Source: Dictyobacter formicarum (GTDB lineage: Bacteria; Chloroflexota; Ktedonobacteria; Ktedonobacterales; Ktedonobacteraceae). Taken from it: a stretch of 64,000 nucleotides of DNA. The translations under genes and the position numbers were made by a program. Location: assembly GCF_016587435.1 (NCBI RefSeq), contig NZ_BNJJ01000004.1:434001-498000 (forward strand), given 5' to 3'. The notes under the pieces were generated by a model that was not told the origin of the DNA, searched no databases, and was given only the letters and a program-made list of their open reading frames with translations. Shown here in pieces: positions 52,942-61,068 of the stretch (position 1 is the stretch's first letter; the number at the start of each line of letters is the position of its first letter).

Positions 52942-53523
52942 ATGCACCAGAATGCGAAATCCCCAAAAGTAGACCGGCGCGCCGAACTTTTAAAAGTCTC
53001 ACGAGAAATTATGGCCGAGAAAGGCTATGAAGCTACTACCGTTTCGGCAATTGTAGCCAAAGCCGGTGTTGCCCAGGGAACGTTCTACTGGTATTTTCCC
53101 TCCAAATCATCGATTGTTAAGGCTCTCACGATAGAGATGCAGGAGGAGGTCCAGGCGGCGCTGGCCAGCGTATTCATGGCATCCGAATCCCTTGATCGGA
53201 AGATAGAGAGAAGCATCGAGGCGATATTCGGCATCCTGAGCAATTACCGAGATGTGCTGGTTCTGTCGCGTCTCGTTGATTCTGCCTCGGAGAATGAGTT
53301 TGCCTTTGCGCCCTATCATCGCTTTATTGCCGACTTGCTGCACCATGAGCAGTCGCGTGGAACCATCACTAGTTCCATTGATCCTGATATAGCGGCGGAG
53401 CTTATTGTGGGAACTGTTTACTATGCTACCCTGCAATGTTACGTCTACCATTCGACGCTGCCGGTAGAAAAATATATTGCAGGAACAGCGCAATTTGTTC
53501 GCCAGGCACTTGGTCTGGTTTGA
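52942..53523 (+). CDS. TetR family transcriptional regulator
   Basis: A 193-residue regulator. The helix-turn-helix region reads KVSREIMAEKGYEATTVSAI, then VAKAGVAQGTFYWYFPSKSS, matching QacR/AcrR-like proteins. The effector domain is all helical. The ribosome site is weak. It lies 358 bp upstream of the DUF6114-DUF6230 cluster in the same direction and could regulate it, but no operator is visible. Confidence 0.9.
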   Translation: MHQNAKSPKVDRRAELLKVSREIMAEKGYEATTVSAIVAKAGVAQGTFYWYFPSKSSIVKALTIEMQEEVQAALASVFMASESLDRKIERSIEAIFGILSNYRDVLVLSRLVDSASENEFAFAPYHRFIADLLHHEQSRGTITSSIDPDIAAELIVGTVYYATLQCYVYHSTLPVEKYIAGTAQFVRQALGLV

Positions 53524-53881
53524 GGTTGCCTGCTGAAAGCAACGCCGTTCAGATGAGCCATAAACTCGCGCTTCCGCTACCACTACCGATATTAACTTTT
53601 CTCTGATTTGCCACCATTTTTGCTATTTTTTCTCCCGCACTTGACAAGCGCAATGGCATCATTTATTTTTTGTATGTAAGTTTATTGATTGAGAGTCAGT
53701 CAGTTATATATGGATGGCTGGATATCTATCTCCTGTATTTATTTGGGTATGCTCTTATTGGTAGGCTATACATGTATTTTGGTGTGCACCATTGGACAAT
53801 AGCGGTAAATAAGTATCAAGCCTTATAGCCTGCTATGAAAGAGAAATAGGATCTCAGTGTTAAGCAAAGGAGGCTCTTGCG
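53524..53881 (+). other. Intergenic region, no gene seen
   Basis: AT-rich, with no open frame of interest and no strong palindrome. It presumably contains the promoter of the membrane and secreted protein cluster. Confidence 0.5.
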
Positions 53882-54502
53882 ATGGCTAATCAAGATGATC
53901 CAACTATCGTTGAGGTTCAGGCCAGGGAAGCCAGTGTTGAAGAAGCAACAGCAGGCACAAATATTTATATTTTTAAAACGCGCACACAGTGGACGCTGCA
54001 GCGCCTGGCAACGGCACGTGTGTGGGTGCATCACCGTCTTCAATGGTTTGCGCGGCTAAAGAAGAATGCTGACCAGAAGGACGACTGGCGGCAATGGTCA
54101 CAATTTCGTCTTTGGCGCAAAACACGTCCATTCGCGGGAGCGATTCTCATCATAATCGCGGGCCTGCTGGTGCTCTGGGGTCCTGTGGCATTGTTGCCAT
54201 TTGCGCTCTTGCCGGGTAGCAATATCTGGGCTGGCATACTGGTAGGTGGCCTGATCCTGGCTATGGGCATTATCCAGTTACTGGTCCCTTCCAATGCGCT
54301 TGTTGCCGGGTCAATCGCCGTTGTCCTCTCGCTGGTGTCGCTGCTCGTTGCCGCTGGAGGTTTTGGTATTGGTATGCTCCTGGGCATTATCGGTGGGGCG
54401 ATGGGAATTGCCTGGCAGCCTGTTTCTCGTTCCCAGAGTCGTCCTCGTCCTCACTACAAACTTCCATCGTCCATCAAGCGACCTTTTCTGCGAACACGCT
54501 AA
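53882..54502 (+). CDS. DUF6114-like membrane protein
   Basis: A 206-residue protein. After a charged, Trp-rich N-terminal 80 residues come three or four hydrophobic helices (FAGAILIIIAGLLVLWGPVA, AGILVGGLILAMGIIQLLV, GSIAVVLSLVSLLVAAGG). It ends in a basic tail with an SRSQSRPRP stretch. It resembles DUF6114 proteins that sit beside DUF6230 secreted proteins in actinobacteria, and the same neighbour is found here. AAAGGAGG precedes the ATG. The function of the family is not known. Confidence 0.65.
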   Translation: MANQDDPTIVEVQAREASVEEATAGTNIYIFKTRTQWTLQRLATARVWVHHRLQWFARLKKNADQKDDWRQWSQFRLWRKTRPFAGAILIIIAGLLVLWGPVALLPFALLPGSNIWAGILVGGLILAMGIIQLLVPSNALVAGSIAVVLSLVSLLVAAGGFGIGMLLGIIGGAMGIAWQPVSRSQSRPRPHYKLPSSIKRPFLRTR

Positions 54503-54673
54503 TGCTCATTTGAACGCTATCCTGTAAACACGTTGTCCGCGATGTAGTGCTATACAACAACAATGGTTGTGTAACACAACTGAGAGAGCCAACCGGGTGA
54601 CTCTTAATCGCCCTGCGTAAGGGCAAATATTAACTAACGTTAACTTTATTTTTGAATGCGGGTGTAAAAGATT

Positions 54674-55285
54674 ATGGAACAGGAACATTTCATCGGAGAA
54701 AACCTGAACGAGCTGAATCTTCCCAACGAAGATCAGAATCCACCTGAACAGCAGCCTGCTATTGGAAAGGTCAACCGCTCGATATTTTGGTCAGTGATGC
54801 TGGTCGCACTGTTGTTGCTCAGCGGTATCACTACCCTTATCAGCAAAGGGGCTATTGCTATGGCGGCAGCGGTACCTGTACCGGTAACGGTGACGTCATC
54901 GTCGATCAAGACGACGAGATTTCGTCTCTATCCAGGAATATCCCAGGCCGATAATACGTCTCCCGTCGCCGTGAACCAGCTGGACGGCACGCTCTCGAAT
55001 CTGGTGATTACGAAAACCGTTGCCCTGCCGGTAATTGGCAACGTTACGGTTACCCTGAAGGCAGGACAGAATACTCCGGTCTCTACTACCGGTCTCACGA
55101 CTGACGTGGCGGGTCTCTCTTCCGAGTCGGCAACCTTCGGAGGACAGGCAGTGAGCAGTAACGCCAACGGCAATGCCTTTGAGATTGATGCCCAGTCCGT
55201 TACATTGAACAATATCACTATTAATGCGCCTTATATGATTGCTAATAGTATGACACTGCCAGGGTTGTCGCTCACGGTCAAGTAA
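54674..55285 (+). CDS. DUF6230-like exported protein
   Basis: A 203-residue protein with an N-terminal membrane anchor or signal (FWSVMLVALLLLSGITTLIS) followed by a beta-rich Ser/Thr/Gly domain. Segments such as GQNTPVSTTGLTTDVAGLSS and ATFGG resemble DUF6230 proteins of actinobacteria, sometimes labelled cholesterol esterase. No catalytic triad is evident. The N-terminal 35 residues are acidic and cytoplasmic. It is the second gene of the cluster, 171 bp after the DUF6114-like gene. Confidence 0.65.
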   Translation: MEQEHFIGENLNELNLPNEDQNPPEQQPAIGKVNRSIFWSVMLVALLLLSGITTLISKGAIAMAAAVPVPVTVTSSSIKTTRFRLYPGISQADNTSPVAVNQLDGTLSNLVITKTVALPVIGNVTVTLKAGQNTPVSTTGLTTDVAGLSSESATFGGQAVSSNANGNAFEIDAQSVTLNNITINAPYMIANSMTLPGLSLTVK

Positions 55286-55304
55286 AAGGATACTCCAGAT
55301 TATG

Positions 55305-55340
55305 CCGGGGCCTATCCGTTTGCGCAGATAGGCTCCCCGG
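55305..55340 (+). terminator. Hairpin after the DUF6230-like gene
   Basis: CCGGGGCCTATC and GATAGGCTCCCCGG pair with a 2-nt bulge across 10 nt, 20 bp after the stop. There is no T run, so it may attenuate rather than end the transcript. Confidence 0.5.
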
Positions 55341-55452
55341 TACCTCGGTCTGGACGCATGCTCATCATTAGATGAGCTACACTTTTCAGCGGGATTGTCT
55401 TCTGCTGATAGAGGGGCGATTTCGCTTCAAGAATAGAAGGAGAGTAGATGAC

Positions 55453-56253
55453 GTGTACTCTGTGCGACACCGTGTTATACGCCTGTGTATCCCTATCCTG
55501 ATACTTGGCCTGATCGTCGGGGGATCAATCCTGACTATAAATCCTGTTGCAGTCTACGCGCAACCGTCTACAGCGCAAAACACGCTGAGCGCTTTCTCAA
55601 ATTCTGGTACCACCGTACGCGATACTGTACACGGTACAACGAGAGGTTTCGAGGCTGCGGGTAACTATACATTGGAAGCGACCGAAATCATAGGAACGAA
55701 CGCGCACTTGAACTTATTGTCCGATCCTCTGTATCCCACTCTTACCTTTAGCGCGGCTACCATGGACGGATTTAGTTTGAGCCATCCATTCTATAGTACG
55801 GCGCTCCTGCTTTCGTCGACTGGTACGGTAACGGCGACGGGCGTGGCGATTAAAACTGGTCTGTTTAAGGATGTGGATACCGGGCTCAAAAGTTTCGTCA
55901 ATAAAACCGACTTGCTTGTGCTTGCTGCGGGCGGTACTGTAAGTCGATTGGAGATGAGGAATGTGACCTTAACGGTGGATCACTCGATAAATGCAGATAC
56001 CTTTGCTGCCAGTGGCTTTCACCTGGCAATTACCACCGATCTGCCGCATCTCACAGCTGTACCGCCAACTGATACGCCGACGCCGACCGCGACTGCAACC
56101 GCGACTGGTACGGCAACCGCGACCCCGACTGGTACGGCAACGCCCGCGTCTGGTGTGACGCCTTCACCCCAACCGGGTCCGACACCAACCGAGACTCCGA
56201 CGCCGCCGCAGAAAAACTGCCCCTGCCTGCTCCTTATTTGTTGGTGTCGCTAG
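55453..56253 (+). CDS. Secreted protein with Thr/Pro tail and cysteine-rich C-terminus
   Basis: A protein of about 266 residues. I choose the GTG at 55453, which has AAGGAG 10 nt upstream; the frame itself opens at 55372. A signal segment (LCIPILILGLIVGGSILTI) is followed by a beta-rich domain similar in style to its DUF6230-like neighbour. Then comes a Thr/Ala/Pro linker of about 50 residues, partly encoded by direct DNA repeats. The protein ends CPCLLLICWCR: four cysteines in a short hydrophobic tail, possibly for metal, disulfide or lipid attachment. No known family fits. Confidence 0.6.
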   Translation: MYSVRHRVIRLCIPILILGLIVGGSILTINPVAVYAQPSTAQNTLSAFSNSGTTVRDTVHGTTRGFEAAGNYTLEATEIIGTNAHLNLLSDPLYPTLTFSAATMDGFSLSHPFYSTALLLSSTGTVTATGVAIKTGLFKDVDTGLKSFVNKTDLLVLAAGGTVSRLEMRNVTLTVDHSINADTFAASGFHLAITTDLPHLTAVPPTDTPTPTATATATGTATATPTGTATPASGVTPSPQPGPTPTETPTPPQKNCPCLLLICWCR

Positions 56254-56255
56254 CA

Positions 56256-56290
56256 AGAAGAGTCCCTTCACGTGGTGAGGAGACTCTTCT
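56256..56290 (+). terminator. Terminator after the cysteine-tailed protein
   Basis: AGAAGAGTC and GACTCTTCT enclose a partly paired 17-nt loop and are followed by a T-rich stretch. It begins right after the stop codon. Confidence 0.75.
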
Positions 56291-56342
56291 TTATCTTTGT
56301 CACTTCATTGGGAGGTGTCTTGAGCAGCACAACGGTGGCAGA

Positions 56343-57632
56343 TCAACGGAGAGCCCGGGCCTCTTCAACGGTGTAGCCTGCAGCTTGCAGGCTCTGCAAC
56401 AATTCTTCACATTGGGCCCGGTTACGTGTTTCGACTGTGATCATTGCCTCATGTTGCATAAAAGGCATCTGGCTGGAGACACGCTGATAGTGGACGTCGA
56501 TGATATTGACGCGCATGCCAGCTACAATATTCAGCATATGGGCCAGTTCACCGGGGCGATCGGCCAGGCTGACGTGGATGGCAAAATAACGATTGGCATT
56601 TACCAGAGCATGTTCGGTAAAGCGGCCCAGTAGGTTAATATCCAGGTTGCCACCAGTTAAAGGCACCACAACGTGCTTATTTTTCACTGGTATGCCGCCA
56701 CTGAGGAGGGCCGCTACTCCGGTCGCGCCTGCTCCCTCGACCAGGATTTTGTGCCGTTCCATCAAAAGGAGGGCTGCATCGATGATTTGTTCATCGTCGA
56801 CCACTACCACATCATCCACTAATTGCTGAATAATCGGGAATGTGATCTTGCCAGGCTGCTTGATGGCGATGCCGTCAGCAATGGTAGCGATCGCGGGCAG
56901 TGTTTGCAAGGTACCGGCATTCAATGATGCTCGCATACTGGCGGCGCCCGCCGCCTCGACGCCAATAATTGTAATCGAGGGCTTCAGGGCACGGACGGCC
57001 AGCGCAATGCCCGAAATAAGTCCACCGCCACCGATCGGCACAACTATAATATCAGCTTCTGGTACCTCGGCCAGCATTTCCAGTCCCAGTGTGCCCTGGC
57101 CAGTGACTACATCTATATCATCGAAGGCGGGCACATAGATTGCTCCCGACTCTTGCTGCAATTTCAAGGCATGCTGCACAGCATCATCATAGGTTGCGCC
57201 AGAGAGAATAACATGCGCACCAAGGCTCTGCGTGGCCGTTACCTTGGTCAGCGGCGCATTTTCTGGCACCACTATTGTGCAGGGAGTATGCAATTGTGCG
57301 GCCGCAATAGCAACGCCCTGGGCATGGTTGCCGGCGGAAGCTGTAATCACGCCTGCCTGGCGTTGTGCATCCGTGAGGCGAGAAAGCTTATAGGTGGCTC
57401 CACGTACCTTGAAAGAGCCACCACGCTGCATTTGTTCAAATTTTAGATAGATATCAGCCTGCATCGTCTCGCTCAATGAGCGTGAGCGCACAAGCGGCGT
57501 ATGTTCAATAAATGGTTTTAAATATTGTTGCGCCTGCCAGATATCCGCAATAGTTATAGGTGCTTGATAAGTAGTTTTGTCTGATTCATCAGGAAGTGCC
57601 TCGGCCGAAACACTTTTTTTAAGGGAAGTCAT
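56343..57632 (-). CDS. ilvA: Threonine ammonia-lyase with ACT domain
   Basis: A 429-residue PLP enzyme that turns threonine into 2-oxobutanoate and ammonia, the entry to isoleucine synthesis. The PLP lysine is Lys75 in GGSFKVRGATYKL, and the phosphate-binding loop is VPIGGGGLISGIALAV. The last 80 or so residues (HVSLADRPGELAHMLNIVAG and MITVETRNRAQCEELLQSLQ) form one ACT domain. This is the short form with one ACT, close in length to TIGR01127-type enzymes. There is no T-box or leader peptide upstream that I can see. Confidence 0.9.
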   Translation of the reverse strand: MTSLKKSVSAEALPDESDKTTYQAPITIADIWQAQQYLKPFIEHTPLVRSRSLSETMQADIYLKFEQMQRGGSFKVRGATYKLSRLTDAQRQAGVITASAGNHAQGVAIAAAQLHTPCTIVVPENAPLTKVTATQSLGAHVILSGATYDDAVQHALKLQQESGAIYVPAFDDIDVVTGQGTLGLEMLAEVPEADIIVVPIGGGGLISGIALAVRALKPSITIIGVEAAGAASMRASLNAGTLQTLPAIATIADGIAIKQPGKITFPIIQQLVDDVVVVDDEQIIDAALLLMERHKILVEGAGATGVAALLSGGIPVKNKHVVVPLTGGNLDINLLGRFTEHALVNANRYFAIHVSLADRPGELAHMLNIVAGMRVNIIDVHYQRVSSQMPFMQHEAMITVETRNRAQCEELLQSLQAAGYTVEEARALR

Positions 57633-58067
57633 TGCTTTGCCAGTCCTTTCTGGAAGTTGTGATTACATTATCACTATAGGATCAGATGGGCAAGATAATA
57701 ATTGCCAGAGTTTTTCTATAAATAGGAGGCACATGCTCTAGCCCTTTTGCCTGCAGCAAACACTGCCTTCTTATTTTATCAGAAGGATAGCTGTTTTTGA
57801 TACTGGTCGTGGACAGCTACGTTCAGGCGACGCGAATCTTCCTCTCCTCCGTACGAGATCATATTTTTTGGGACGCGCGTTGGGAAGGTTGTCTGTTGAT
57901 GGGGGGGCGCGAGGAGCGAGCGGTCGCGAGGGACAATACATTTCATTTTTTATCTTATCATATGATCTAATGAAGTTCATTGTAATTTTTGTTCGATTTA
58001 CATCTAAGCGCGCAAAAAAAAATGACCCTTTATTTATAGGCAATTTCCAGGATCAGCTTAAAAGTTT
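57633..58067. other. Intergenic region, no gene seen
   Basis: 435 bp between ilvA and the SHOCT remnant. It has a GGGGGGGCGCG tract near 57900 and otherwise only short open frames without family resemblance. It contains the ilvA promoter region. Confidence 0.45.
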
Positions 58068-58294
58068 TTATGGTTGTTCGAGGATGCGCTGTTTCTCGCG
58101 TTCGAATTCCTGATCGCTGAGCACGCCAGCGGCATACAGCTCACCTAGCTTTTCTAGCTGTGATAAGCGTTCAGAAGTGGCATGTGCTGATTTTTCAGCA
58201 TCTGAGCCAGCCGCTGGAGGTTCTCCCCTGGAAATTTGGGTGGATATGTCGGTTGCATATAATATGGTGGTGCCGGGCGCTTTCTTTTAGTCAT
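58068..58294 (-). pseudogene. Small SHOCT-domain protein with a one-base frameshift
   Basis: With AAGGAG 7 nt before the ATG (58294), the gene starts MTKRKRPAPPYYMQ and then, after a CCCC run at 58225-58228 (GGGG in the gene), changes frame into PPAAGSDAEKSAHATSERLS. It ends in a SHOCT helix pair, QLEKLGELYAAGVLSDQEFE followed by REKQRILEQP. Adding one G to the run gives an uninterrupted 75-residue protein. SHOCT domains bind protein partners; the role here is unknown. It could be a sequencing error. Confidence 0.75.
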
Positions 58295-58488
58295 TGCTAT
58301 GCTCCTTCTGGTACGACTGCTGGCCGCTAGCTATTCAGTTTTATTAGTAGTATAGGTATATTTTATCTCAAAATGGATCATCCAAAGGATGGAAATACTT
58401 CACTAAAAAACGGAGCATTGGCTATCCGTGTGTAGCGGAAGCCAGAGCTTGTGGCTTATAATCAAGGAAAGCTAGTGAAGGAGCAATA

Positions 58489-59277
58489 ATGAGACGACAA
58501 TTCTGTCATACGTATACAGCTCGCTATGATGAAGGTGATTGTTATGGACACCTGACTCCCACCGCGTTTTTACGCTACATGCAAGATATCGCCGCATTGG
58601 ATGCCGAGGATATTCAATTACCAGGAGATGGCTACTGGATCATTAAGCGAACCGTGATCGATTTCGCGGCCCCGGTGCAGATGCATACGCGCTTAGAAAT
58701 GCAGACGTATGGCATGGGGTTCTCGCGCATTACTGCGCAGCGTGGTTATGAAGCGCGCATTGCCGGCTCCAGTCATGATCAACCCGTTATCAGCGCGCAT
58801 TCGTTATGGGTATATGTCGATAAGCGTGGCAGGCCGACGCGGATGCCTGAAGGTACGGCCGCTATCTGGTTACCCGACGGTCCGCTGGCTCCCAGTCCTG
58901 AGACTCCTTTTCCGCCGGCACCACAGGCCGCACCTGAGACAACTACCTATCGCGTACGTTTTTCAGATACAGATCTCATGCAACATATGAACAACGCGGC
59001 CTATGTCGAGATACTGGATAATGCCGCCTGGGAAATTTACATCAGGACTGGTATCACGCCGGAGACGGCTATTTTGACGGCCAGGCAGTATGATATCGAA
59101 TATTTAGAGAGTGCGCGTCTGGGCGAGACATTGGAGATCAAAACCTGGTTTGATGATTTCCCGGCCACGGGACAATCTTTTACGCGTTATCAGCAGGTCT
59201 GGCGCGGCGATACCCTGCTTGCTCGTGCCCGTTCAAGCTGGCTTTATGCTACCGAGAAAGATGCATCACAGATATAA
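58489..59277 (+). CDS. Acyl-ACP thioesterase-like protein, tandem hotdog
   Basis: A 262-residue protein built of two hotdog domains. The first has YTARYDEGDCYGHLTPTAFL, and the second has YRVRFSDTDLMQHMNNAAYV, a motif of acyl-CoA/ACP thioesterases with the catalytic Asp/Asn region. The layout and length match FatA/FatB-like bacterial acyl-ACP thioesterases, which release fatty acids from ACP. AAGGAG precedes the ATG. It is unlinked to the polyketide synthase, although a role in acyl release could be tested. Confidence 0.87.
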   Translation: MRRQFCHTYTARYDEGDCYGHLTPTAFLRYMQDIAALDAEDIQLPGDGYWIIKRTVIDFAAPVQMHTRLEMQTYGMGFSRITAQRGYEARIAGSSHDQPVISAHSLWVYVDKRGRPTRMPEGTAAIWLPDGPLAPSPETPFPPAPQAAPETTTYRVRFSDTDLMQHMNNAAYVEILDNAAWEIYIRTGITPETAILTARQYDIEYLESARLGETLEIKTWFDDFPATGQSFTRYQQVWRGDTLLARARSSWLYATEKDASQI

Positions 59278-59430
59278 GCCGGATCAGTAATATTATTATG
59301 TGTGCCGCTCTAAATGCTCTTTATGAGCAAATGTATTTCTTACGCAGAAAGACCGGGGAACTGCTGTCCCCGGCCGGAGCGTGGATCTTTCACCGCTGAT
59401 GACACACCCACCATCCAGTGAAAACGCTGC

Positions 59431-60012
59431 TTACGTTCGGGTTTGAGGTGTGCGATATTGTTGTTGTGTCTGTAGCTGTTGCGGTCGTATCCTGAAGGCC
59501 ATTGCCGTCAGCAAAATTCCTCCGATGATACCGCAAATTCCCAGTAAGAACGGTAGAGCAGCCAGTAACAGAGGGAAAACGATAAAGAGGATCACGCTCA
59601 GAACGATACTGAGAATTCCGACACCGACGGCTTCTGGACCGCCTCCTCGTGCTCCACTAATTACCTGCGTTACGCCATGGAGCAGACACAAAATGGCCAG
59701 ATAGAGGATCAGAATAGAAGGTATGAGCGTGGCGCCCAAAAGCGGCTTTATAATGACCAGAATACCTCCGATAATACCTGCGATCCCGGAAACAGCTTTC
59801 CACCCTCTTGAAGGGCCCTCGTGGGAGAATGCATCTACCAGTGCCAGTATACCCATCACCAGCAGATAGTAACCAATCGCTGTAGCAACAAGAATGATGG
59901 CTTTAAAAGGCGAGATGATGAGATACAGACCAAGTAAGAAGGCCGCAATCCCTTCAAGTAGCACAATCCACCAGGCTTGCCGACGCTGAACAATGTTGAA
60001 AGCATCAATCAT
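59431..60012 (-). CDS. HdeD/DUF308-type membrane protein
   Basis: A 193-residue membrane protein with six hydrophobic segments, for example WIVLLEGIAAFLLGLYLIIS, GYYLLVMGILALVDAFSHEG and LLAALPFLLGICGIIGGILL. This is the HdeD acid-resistance/DUF308 fold, with the FSHEGPSRGWK loop after the third helix. AGGAGG stands 8 nt before the ATG at 60012, so the extended frame to 60087 is rejected. The biochemical role is not known. Confidence 0.85.
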   Translation of the reverse strand: MIDAFNIVQRRQAWWIVLLEGIAAFLLGLYLIISPFKAIILVATAIGYYLLVMGILALVDAFSHEGPSRGWKAVSGIAGIIGGILVIIKPLLGATLIPSILILYLAILCLLHGVTQVISGARGGGPEAVGVGILSIVLSVILFIVFPLLLAALPFLLGICGIIGGILLTAMAFRIRPQQLQTQQQYRTPQTRT

Positions 60013-60300
60013 GGCAATCGCCTCCTTGTGTCTATAAGCCTTTGTATTGTGAGTATAGGGCACGCGAAAGTGCTTGTCTTCATCCAAAAGATGGAGACTT
60101 CAAGTATGTGCGGTGGGATCTTTAAATGGTACAGGATACAAGTTCGCCGCATCTTCATGGTATGCTATAAAAAGCATTTGTAAACGCCGCTTAATCACGG
60201 CTAGCTTCGCTCATCCAAATGAAAGGCATATTGTAAGAAGCAATTGTAAACGCTGTTGTTTGTATTGTTTGGTATCGTTGCCTGAGGAGGCTGTAGAAAA

Positions 60301-61068
60301 ATGGCTACATCTGAATCTGAATCTAAATCTAAAGTGCCACATATGCTCGATTATGAGGTCGAGAGGCGCCGTTTTCACATTGATGTGCCGGAGCATTTTA
60401 ATTTTGCCGTCGATGTGATTGGGAAATGGGCGCAGGACCCTGACAAGCTGGCAATGTTGTGGGTGGGACCGCAGGGCGAGGAGAAGCGACTGACTTTTCA
60501 GTATTTTGCGACGCGTTCCAGCCAGGCTGCACAGCTTTTTACGCAGCAAGGGATACAAAAAGGCGATCGCGTACTGGTTATGCTGCCACGCCTGCCAGAG
60601 TGGTGGGAATGTATTCTGGGCTTGATGAAAATTGGCGCTATTGCTATCCCCTGTACTACCCTGCTGACGGCCGGCGATATCCAATATCGAGCTCACATTG
60701 CTGAAGTGCAGGGAATGATCACCGATAGCGAAGGAATGGTCAAGGTTGACCAGGTACGCGCTGCCTGTCCCACATTGAAGCACCTGGTGCTGGTCAACGA
60801 TCAGAACAAGACAGTATCAAATGCTGAGTGGGTCGATTATCGTAGCGCGCTCACAAATACCAGCCCTGACTATGTGGCGGCAGAGATCAACAGAGACGAT
60901 CCATGCCTGATCTATTTTACCTCCGGCACCGTTGGCTATCCCAAGATGGTTCTGCACACCCATACCAGCTATCCTCTCGACACCATCACCGGCAAGTACT
61001 GGCTGGACCTGTATGAAGATGACCTGCACTGGAACGTCAGCGAGCTTGGTTGGGCAAACTACCGCTAA
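60301..61068 (+). pseudogene. Acyl-CoA synthetase (AMP-binding) truncated by an insertion
   Basis: The N-terminal 250 residues of an ANL-superfamily acyl-CoA synthetase of the medium-chain ACSM type. The ATP-binding P-loop is IYFTSGTVGYPKM, preceded by ERRRFHIDVPEHFNFAVDVI. The last native residues are DLHWNVSELGWA; in intact relatives GWAK continues into the acyl-binding part. Here three residues, NYR, and a stop follow, because foreign DNA carrying a serine recombinase begins there. GAGGAGG is upstream of the ATG. The rest of the gene should lie beyond the right edge. Confidence 0.88.

Noticed and set aside
56080..56215. Tandem repeat resembling a short repeat array.
   Set aside because: The periodic CGAC/GGTACGGCAAC pattern encodes a Thr/Ala/Pro linker in frame; it is not a CRISPR or independent repeat.
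57633..57870. A T-box or attenuator leader upstream of ilvA.
   Set aside because: No T-box core, leader peptide with Ile/Thr codons, or terminator/antiterminator pair was found.
57771..58113. Two overlapping open frames on opposite strands (Arg/Pro-rich on the minus strand, Lys/Phe-rich on the plus strand).
   Set aside because: Neither shows a ribosome site or recognisable domain, and the plus frame runs antisense into the SHOCT gene.
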